Positions 58,725 to 64,000 of a stretch of 64,000 bases of DNA are shown piece after piece. Below the pieces are notes generated by a model. It saw only the letters and a program-made list of their open reading frames with translations. It made no database searches and was not told the origin of the DNA. The DNA comes from Lachancea thermotolerans CBS 6340 (Eukaryota; Ascomycota; Saccharomycetes; Saccharomycetales; Saccharomycetaceae), in the NCBI RefSeq assembly GCF_000142805.1, contig NC_013082.1, positions 930,001 through 994,000 of the forward strand, written 5' to 3'. Position numbers and translations under genes: made by a program. Numbering within the stretch: the first letter of the stretch is position 1; each line of letters begins with the position of its first letter.

Positions 58725-59963
58725 TTATTTGGCGAACCCCACTGAAACAGCACTTCCGTTCCACTCGTAAGGATTCCCCAGTCTGTTTTTCACGTCGGTC
58801 GCATTTGAGACCGTTTCGTATTCAACAAATGCAAGATTTCTCACGCCGACAAGACGTACTTCGACCAGGCCCTCGCTGCGGAAAGTATCCGCAACTTCTT
58901 CACGGGTGACACCAGTGGGCAGGTTTTGGATCAGCAGCACTTTGTTTGGTGGATTGCCGGCCACTTCCGCAACAACCTTTTTCTTTTTAGCAGCAGGCTC
59001 TGGCGAGGGGCTTCTTGGTCTTTTTGTTGAACTTTGGGATGAGAGGCCGGGCTGCTCAGTCTTGGCTTTGATAATGCTAGAAATTTCTTGTTCGGAAAGG
59101 CCCTTGTTGACGAGCTTTGTCCTCAGCCTTCGCAGATGGCGCTTTTGTTTCTTGGCAGCCTCATCTCGCAGTTTATTATCTGGCAAGCTTTTGTGCTTCT
59201 CGCGCATAATACGGTCTAATCCCCTCTTGCCCTCCTTCAAGTATGCACCCAACATGGAGTCTTTTGTAGCAAAAGAAACTCCAACGTTACGCCCCTGTAC
59301 CACTAGTTTGCCTTTGAAGGTCTCTACAAAGTGTCGTGCCGATCCGGCATCAACGAAGGTCAGAAAACCTTCACTCTGGTACTTCCAGTGCGTTGTCCTA
59401 GAGAGTCCTATGATGCCTAAGCTAGGATCGAGGGGGGACAGATACGCCTTACTGCCGGTACATATGTCGCGTTCTAGAGATCTAGTCTTAGAGCGTATGC
59501 CTTCCAAGCTATTTAGCTTCTTGCGCTCTGAATCGGGAAGGCCCTGTTGAAACTTCTTGTAGGCTTTGCGGAACTGACCGATGGTTAATTTGTGGAGAGA
59601 TTGTTCATACTCTGATTGCAGTGCGGTTAAAAAGTCACTCAAAAGGGACTTCGTGGCTTCTGCATTGGTAAAGATGGAATCATTTAAAAATGACCGTTTG
59701 GCGGCCTCTAAATCGAGGTGCGTGCCGCTTGAGCCGAACTTATCGATAACAAGCCTTCGGTTGTCCTTGGGAAGCTGCTTCAGGTCTATTTGCGGTAGTG
59801 GTAAGTCGCGATCTTTTGCGAACTTATTTTGAGGGTCAACACAGCTTAACAGTGTTCTTACGAACGCGTCATAACTTGAGGGCCTGCGAGGTAGATTACG
59901 CAGGTGTACGCATCTGGAAGGGATCTCTGCCGAGAGCCCAGGGATATCTGCTGTGCCAACCAT
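58725..59963 (-). CDS. MUD1: U1 snRNP protein Mud1 (U1A homologue) with an enlarged first RRM
   Basis: 412 residues from ATG 59963; the frame continues upstream to a GTG through AT-rich 9-bp repeats and is not used. The C-terminal RRM is clear: NPPNKVLLIQNLPTGVT near 335-351 and VRNLAFVEYETVSNATDVK, ending VSVGFAK as in S. cerevisiae Mud1 (YBR119W, 298 aa). In the N-terminal RRM the RNP2 strand (CVHLRNLP, 18-25) and RNP1 strand (EGFLTFVD, near 197) are about 170 residues apart instead of about 30-35, because of a helical insert. The S. cerevisiae gene has an intron near its 5' end; here I see no splice signals. Sixteen residues precede the first strand. Confidence 0.9.
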   Translation of the reverse strand: MVGTADIPGLSAEIPSRCVHLRNLPRRPSSYDAFVRTLLSCVDPQNKFAKDRDLPLPQIDLKQLPKDNRRLVIDKFGSSGTHLDLEAAKRSFLNDSIFTNAEATKSLLSDFLTALQSEYEQSLHKLTIGQFRKAYKKFQQGLPDSERKKLNSLEGIRSKTRSLERDICTGSKAYLSPLDPSLGIIGLSRTTHWKYQSEGFLTFVDAGSARHFVETFKGKLVVQGRNVGVSFATKDSMLGAYLKEGKRGLDRIMREKHKSLPDNKLRDEAAKKQKRHLRRLRTKLVNKGLSEQEISSIIKAKTEQPGLSSQSSTKRPRSPSPEPAAKKKKVVAEVAGNPPNKVLLIQNLPTGVTREEVADTFRSEGLVEVRLVGVRNLAFVEYETVSNATDVKNRLGNPYEWNGSAVSVGFAK

Positions 59964-59999
59964 GTATGCAGTTCTGGGAGCTGTGGAGGGATCTAAAGA

Positions 60000-60024
60000 G
60001 TTTGGATAGTTTGGATAGTTTGGA
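60000..60024. repeat. Short tandem 9-bp repeat upstream of MUD1
   Basis: GTTTGGATA twice, followed by GTTTGGA, about 37 bp before the MUD1 ATG on the opposite strand. Probably a small slippage repeat in the promoter or leader. Confidence 0.8.
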
Positions 60025-60164
60025 AACTGGTTAAACTTGTCTGAATTATAACAAATTTTAACTATTTCAACATTATAATAAAAAATCACGGTTTAAATCG
60101 ATTAGAATAGAAATTTAACTATAACCTATACATTATACAAAGCTTGGGTGTGGAGTTAAATCAT

Positions 60165-61541
60165 CTATTTCTTAGCGGCCTTCTGGGCAGCCTTGGTAAC
60201 CTTACCAGCCTTGTCGGACTTGTCGACAGACTTGATGACACCGACAGCAACGGTTTGTCTCATGTCTCTGACGGCGAATCTACCTAGAGGTGGGTAGTCG
60301 GTGAAGGCCTCAACACACATTGGCTTAGATGGAACGAACTTGACCATGGCGGCGTCACCAGACTTGATGAACTTTGGAGCCTCTTCCAAGGTCTTACCGG
60401 TTCTTCTGTCGATCTTGACCAACAATTCGTCGAATCTGCAGGCAATGTGAGCGGTGTGACAGTCCAAAACTGGAGAGTAACCAGCGGAGATCTGACCAGG
60501 GTGGTTCAAGACAATGACCTGGGCGTTGAAAGAAGCAGCAGCCTTTGGTGGGTCGTTCTTGGAGTCACCACAGACGTTACCTCTTCTGATTTCCTTGACG
60601 GAAACGTTCTTGACGTTGAAACCAACGTTGTCACCTGGGACACCGGCCTCCAACTGCTCGTGGTGCATCTCGACGGACTTGACTTCAGTGGTGACACCGG
60701 CTGGGGCGAAGGTGACAACCATACCTGGCTTGATGACACCGGTCTCGACTCTGCCGACTGGCACCGTTCCGATACCACCGATCTTGTAGACATCCTGCAA
60801 TGGCAATCTCAATGGCTTGTCAGTTGGTCTGGTAGGTGGCTCAATGGCGTCGATGGCCTCCAACAAGGTCTTACCCTTGACGGTACCAGCCTTGGTCTCC
60901 TTCTCCCAGCCCTTGTACCATGGGGCGTTGGTGGTGGCCTCAATCATGTTGTCACCGTTCCAGCCAGAGATTGGAACGAATGGAACGTTCTTAGGGTTGT
61001 AACCGACCTTCTTGATGAAGTTGGAGGTCTCCTTGACGATCTCCTGGTAACGGCTCTCGTCCCACTTGACGGAGTCCATCTTGTTGATGGCAACAATCAG
61101 CTGCTTAACACCCAGGGTGTAGGCCAATAGAGCGTGCTCTCTGGTCTGACCGTCCTTGGAGATACCAGCCTCGAACTCACCAACACCACCAGCGATAATC
61201 AAGATGGCGCAGTCAGCCTGGGAGGTACCAGTGATCATGTTCTTGATGAAATCTCTGTGACCTGGGGCGTCAATGACGGTGACGTGGTACTTAGGGGTCT
61301 CGAACTTCCACAAAGCAATGTCGATAGTGATACCTCTTTCTCTCTCAGCCTTCAATTTGTCCAAAACCCAGGCGTACTTGAAAGAACCCTTACCCAATTC
61401 GGCGGCTTCCTTCTCGAACTTCTCGATGGTTCTCTTGTCAATACCACCACACTTGAAAATCAAGTGACCGGTGGTAGTCGACTTACCAGAGTCGACGTGA
61501 CCAATAACAACAACGTTAACGTGAGACTTCTCCTTACCCAT
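60165..61541 (-). CDS. TEF2: Translation elongation factor 1-alpha
   Basis: 458 residues, the S. cerevisiae length, starting [23 protein letters not shown] motifs: [14 protein letters not shown] (P loop), [12 protein letters not shown] (G3), NKMD (G4), SGWNGDN (G5 region). Domains 2 and 3 are complete and the C-terminus ends [12 protein letters not shown]. eEF1A delivers aminoacyl-tRNA to the ribosome. S. cerevisiae has identical TEF1 (YPR080W) and TEF2 (YBR118W); this locus corresponds to both, so the symbol is a choice. The extreme codon bias explains the long overlapping open frames on the other strand. Confidence 0.99.
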   Translation of the reverse strand: MGKEKSHVNVVVIGHVDSGKSTTTGHLIFKCGGIDKRTIEKFEKEAAELGKGSFKYAWVLDKLKAERERGITIDIALWKFETPKYHVTVIDAPGHRDFIKNMITGTSQADCAILIIAGGVGEFEAGISKDGQTREHALLAYTLGVKQLIVAINKMDSVKWDESRYQEIVKETSNFIKKVGYNPKNVPFVPISGWNGDNMIEATTNAPWYKGWEKETKAGTVKGKTLLEAIDAIEPPTRPTDKPLRLPLQDVYKIGGIGTVPVGRVETGVIKPGMVVTFAPAGVTTEVKSVEMHHEQLEAGVPGDNVGFNVKNVSVKEIRRGNVCGDSKNDPPKAAASFNAQVIVLNHPGQISAGYSPVLDCHTAHIACRFDELLVKIDRRTGKTLEEAPKFIKSGDAAMVKFVPSKPMCVEAFTDYPPLGRFAVRDMRQTVAVGVIKSVDKSDKAGKVTKAAQKAAKK

Positions 61542-62125
61542 GTTTGACTTGTAGAGTTTTAGATATCGAGGGAAAAACCAAGAATGATTGTAGACAAGGT
61601 ACGATCACCGCTGCCACGCTTTTTATAGCAAGTCGGGCGCCCCATTTGACGAGGAAAATTTTTTAGCAAAAGAAATGCACGCCTGACTCTGCAGGAACCC
61701 TTCCGCCCTGCCTGCTCACCTTCGCGGCCCCTTCGAGCCTAGTGCCGCTGGGCCTGCCTAGCTAGTGGCGTTTCAGCCTGAGACGCCGCGTGGGCGCTGG
61801 CGGGCGCCTTGGGAGCTGGCGGCGTCCAGTGGGGGCGCTAGAAGGAGGCGTAGAGCGCAATGCACGTGGGAGGTTTGCTATTACGTTTTTTGTGGCACGG
61901 GCGCGAAAAGAGAGTTCTGGTGTATGGGTGACAGTCACGGATCGGCGGAGGTGTAGATGCGCGGGATCCGTCGTCTGGTACGGAGGCGGGGACACACGTG
62001 CGCGCGAGTCCCGGCGAGTACACGGGCGGGAGTAGAAGTGCGCGTGGCTGTGTCACGTGCGGGAGTGTGCGTCACGTGCGTTGGGTGACTATGTATGCGT
62101 AAGTACAGCGGGACCCGTGCGAGGG
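61542..62125 (-). promoter_or_regulatory. TEF promoter region with TATA, Rap1-like and E-box sites
   Basis: 584 bp upstream of the TEF ATG. TGCTATAAAAAG on the minus strand (61619-61630) is a TATA box about 80 bp before the start. TCACCCATACACC on the minus strand (61919-61931) matches the Rap1 consensus ACACCCRTACAY closely; Rap1 sites drive TEF genes in S. cerevisiae. CACGTG boxes at about 61995, 62055 and 62072 lie between this site and MRL1. I see no gene. Confidence 0.6.
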
Positions 62126-63049
62126 CTAGTCGACGACCGTGGTCGCGTCCTCCCCCACGGCCTCCAGGTTATCCAGCAGCCTGTTCTGCGCCTCCATGTC
62201 CCTCACCAGCGAGTCCGTGCTCGGGCTGTGGTATTGAGGCGCAGAGCTGAGCTTGATGGCGGCGGTGCGCGGGCGCGCGCGCCCGCGCACCAGCCGTTTC
62301 AGCACACGCCGCCACCAGGAGGTGCCCTCGACGTTCTCCCACTGGGGTCTCATCATGCGGTCTGCCGCACCGCTGGCCGCGGAGCCCGCGCCGCCCGTGT
62401 AGCGCATGCGCGAGCGCATCTTGCGATAGAACCAGCGGCGGCCCCACTCCACGGCGAAGAACACCAGGAAGATGCCAAAGAAAATGCCCAGCACGTTCAC
62501 GTCGTTGCTCTTGTGTGACGTCGGGCACGCGTAGATGCTGCGCACCTCGAAGTAGTACGAACAGTCGTGCAGCGACCCGACAAACTGCACCTGGGCCTTG
62601 GTCGCGATCTCCTTGTCGCACACGAAGTTGAGCAGCGCGGCCTTGCCGTCCACGCCGTTGGGGCACACGTCGCCGTCCTCGTACGCCAGCGTCAGCTTCT
62701 TGCCCATGAACCGCGGCTGCGTCGCGAACTCCCCGATGGACACCTGCCGGCTGCTCACGGGGTCCACGTAGAACGCGCCCGTTGTGTTGGCGACCTCGTC
62801 GTCCTCGGACGCGGGGCTCGAGCACACTCCGAGCGTAAAATTGAGCCCGGTCTCCTTGGACCGCACCACCCACCGCGTCTTTTCCGAGTCCTCGGTGCCC
62901 TTACGGCGTCGCTCCCCTTTGCCCAGCTTGTTAGGCGTGGTCGAGAGATGTGATAAGTCGATGTAGTTGCCCGTGACAGGGTTCATCACCGCGCAGAAGA
63001 GCTCGTCGTCGGCGTCGGGCGCCGCGTCTCTGGTGCTTCTAGTCTCCAT
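62126..63049 (-). CDS. MRL1: Mannose-6-phosphate-receptor-like protein Mrl1 (MRH domain, no signal peptide seen)
   Basis: 307 residues from ATG 63049 (S. cerevisiae Mrl1, YPR079W, 381). An MRH lectin-like domain spans about 17-178: FCAVMNPVTGNYIDLSHLST, TGLNFTLGVCSSP, CPNGVDGKAALLNFVCDKEI, LHDCSYYFEVRSIYACPTS, with its cysteines. One membrane span follows (VNVLGIFFGIFLVFFAVEW, about 185-203), then a basic cytoplasmic tail. Mrl1 cycles through late endosomes and aids vacuolar hydrolase maturation. Odd: the protein begins METRSTRDAAPDADDELFC, with no hydrophobic signal; the frame is closed by a stop 17 codons upstream with no ATG between. The gene is GC-rich. Confidence 0.85.
   Translation of the reverse strand: METRSTRDAAPDADDELFCAVMNPVTGNYIDLSHLSTTPNKLGKGERRRKGTEDSEKTRWVVRSKETGLNFTLGVCSSPASEDDEVANTTGAFYVDPVSSRQVSIGEFATQPRFMGKKLTLAYEDGDVCPNGVDGKAALLNFVCDKEIATKAQVQFVGSLHDCSYYFEVRSIYACPTSHKSNDVNVLGIFFGIFLVFFAVEWGRRWFYRKMRSRMRYTGGAGSAASGAADRMMRPQWENVEGTSWWRRVLKRLVRGRARPRTAAIKLSSAPQYHSPSTDSLVRDMEAQNRLLDNLEAVGEDATTVVD
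62264..62291. repeat. Perfect 28-bp GC palindrome inside MRL1
   Basis: The left arm GGTGCGCGGGCGCG is followed at once by its exact reverse complement, with no loop. It encodes the Arg-rich RGRARPR part of the cytoplasmic tail. The centre is alternating GC, a Z-DNA and cruciform-prone sequence. Confidence 0.95.
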
Positions 63050-63377
63050 GCGATCTTGGGTTCGTTTGGATCTGTCTTTTTGTAGGAAAACAACACTTTA
63101 ATATTGGAATGCCAATCTATATTAAAGGTGCCAAGGCGAGCGAAACGTCAAACATAACCACCAGCGGTAGCCTACAGCGACACTTCCATGGCCCCAAGAC
63201 TTCCCAGCGGTACCATGCGTAGCTGAATTAAGCTCGTGCAAGGTGGGCGTTGCTGAGCTGTTCCGTGTTTCAGCTTTGCCCCAACTGCCACTTGGGGCCT
63301 GCGCCCTTTGAAAAGCTATAAAAAGCGCCGGCTCCCGAACGTACCGTCCTACTTAGAGAGTCGGGACTGTTCCAACC
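63050..63377. other. MRL1 upstream region / promoter of the small gene at 63378
   Basis: 328 bp. TATAAAAA at 63317-63324 points to the plus-strand ATG at 63378. On the minus strand I looked for a 5' exon or signal-peptide ATG for MRL1: the available ATGs give only 14- and 12-codon frames, and there is no GTATGT or TACTAAC. Confidence 0.5.
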
Positions 63378-63740
63378 ATGCTTCTCCAGCGGCCTCCGCC
63401 GGTGTACTGTGGTGGACCTCCCCGCAATGCAGAAGCAGCCTCCACGAGTGCCTCCGAGCTCGATGCCCCACCGCCGGACGAGCAGAGGAGCCCTGTAGCG
63501 ATGCTGGACATCATGGAGCTTGGCCTTGCGCAGCGGAGCCAATTGTCGACTAGCTGCACCTATGCAACTGCCTCAGGGAGCTACGCAGTGCCACATGGCG
63601 CCGTTAGCGCAGACCCGCTGCTGCCATTGCAGGATACCTATGTAGATTCCAACACCAGCGCCTCATCCGAGCGCTCGCGCATGCCGTGCTCAGGGTTTAT
63701 GCGCCGAATAAGGTCATGGTTCGCGCGCTCCTCTCGATGA
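63378..63740 (+). CDS. Small hypothetical protein
   Basis: 120 residues from ATG. It is not a family I know. The N-terminal half is Pro/Ala/Ser-rich (MLLQRPPPVYCGGPPRNAEA), the middle is polar and the C-terminus is basic and amphipathic (GFMRRIRSWFARSSR). A good TATA box (63317-63324) 54 bp before the ATG supports transcription. There is no clear S. cerevisiae counterpart next to YPR079W/YBR118W. The opposite strand has a rival 68-codon frame (63353-63559) with weaker promoter support. Confidence 0.5.
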   Translation: MLLQRPPPVYCGGPPRNAEAASTSASELDAPPPDEQRSPVAMLDIMELGLAQRSQLSTSCTYATASGSYAVPHGAVSADPLLPLQDTYVDSNTSASSERSRMPCSGFMRRIRSWFARSSR

Positions 63741-63801
63741 GTCTCACGTGGTCTCAACTGCTAGTCTGGAACGCTCTAAACTGATTAACTTATATCTATT
63801 G

Positions 63802-63873
63802 TCCGATATAGTGTAACGGCTATCACACCTCGCTTTCACCGTGGAGACCCGGGTTCAACTCCCGGTATCGGAG
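63802..63873 (+). tRNA. tE(UUC): tRNA-Glu (anticodon TTC) with a mismatch in the anticodon stem
   Basis: 72 nt. The acceptor stem TCCGATA/TATCGGA plus discriminator G, D arm GTG/CAC, anticodon loop CTTTCAC (TTC at 63835-63837) and T arm CCGGG-TTCAACT-CCCGG are all good. The anticodon stem is CCTCG against CGTGG, which leaves a central T-T opposition (63830/63842). In S. cerevisiae the same stem is TCACG/CGTGG and fully paired. A T5 run at 63877 would terminate Pol III. Confidence 0.93.
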
Positions 63874-63956
63874 TAATTTTTGGTTTTATAAAGTTTTTTA
63901 ACCTTTCTTACGTTAAGCTATATACTCGTATACGCAACGCGATGAGATGTAAGTCT

Positions 63957-64000
63957 TCACTTCTCAGCCTCCATGTTCTTAGCCAGCCATTCGAAGCAGT
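63957..64000 (-). CDS. C-terminal end of an unidentified gene cut by the window
   Basis: Reading inward on the minus strand, the frame CFEWLAKNMEAEK then TGA is open to the window edge. It looks like a protein C-terminus: an amphipathic helix and charged tail. Fourteen codons are too few to identify a family. It is the only sensible frame in the last 50 bases. Confidence 0.45.
   Translation of the reverse strand, partial: CFEWLAKNMEAEK

Noticed and set aside
60447-61547. Long plus-strand frames opposite TEF
   Set aside because: They are shadows produced by the extreme codon bias of the elongation factor gene.
62057-62953. Plus- and minus-strand frames overlapping MRL1 in other phases
   Set aside because: Long only because the region is GC-rich and stop-poor; MRL1 itself has clear MRH-domain sequence.
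63938-63949. GCGATGAGATG PAC-like motif near the right end
   Set aside because: It lies in the 3' flank of the minus-strand gene and downstream of the tRNA; no plus-strand gene start is visible after it.

Overview
The window is nuclear DNA of a budding yeast in the family Saccharomycetaceae. The proteins align end to end with Saccharomyces cerevisiae genes as I remember them, genes are compact and almost all intron-free, and CTG encodes leucine at conserved positions (for example in VMA2), so this is not a CUG-Ser yeast. Gene order points to a lineage that split before the whole-genome duplication. Genes that S. cerevisiae keeps on two separate tracks are interleaved here on one chromosome. 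One track is YPR097W back to YPR079W across the whole window; the other is YGR081C-YGR079W on the left and then YBR136W-YBR118W. TEF and GRS, duplicated in S. cerevisiae, are single in this window. Lachancea is my best guess at genus; that is inference.

Left part (1-12 kb): SLX9 (probably cut by the window edge), LEC1/YPR097W, a tRNA-Val(AAC), SYT1, RDS3, ASR1, TWF1, and a GC-rich uncharacterised gene in the place of YGR079W. A 1.56 kb gene-poor gap follows, with six copies of TCACGTGG in 191 bp, then a TATA box and no evident gene.

Middle (12-35 kb): NVJ2, MEC1, CKS1, HSL7, a DIL/ankyrin-type gene (YPR089W), AGP2, a hypothetical gene preceded by six perfect 10-bp repeats, and CCZ1. The CKS1-HSL7 gap (1.75 kb) has minus-strand intron-like signals and protein-like open frames I could not assign. 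The CCZ1-SRP54 gap (1.28 kb) has a perfect 15-bp inverted repeat.

Right part (35-64 kb): SRP54, SHE3, OPY1, ASA1, YPR084W, ATG14, VMA2, MDM36, TPS1, PTC4, TFC1, MRPL36, DIB1, GRS1, CBP6, MUD1, TEF, MRL1, a small hypothetical gene, a tRNA-Glu(UUC) and the tail of one more gene.

Most genes are housekeeping: checkpoint and cell cycle (MEC1, CKS1, HSL7), membrane traffic and contact sites (SYT1, NVJ2, LEC1, CCZ1, MRL1, ATG14), splicing (RDS3, DIB1, MUD1), translation and protein targeting (TEF, GRS1, MRPL36, SRP54), Pol III transcription (TFC1), trehalose synthesis (TPS1) and V-ATPase (VMA2). I saw no transposon, LTR or virus-like element, no CRISPR array and no centromere. For nine genes I set the start at the first in-frame ATG, because the longest open frame begins at TTG or GTG. 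GRS1 is the exception that may really use a non-AUG start for a mitochondrial form.
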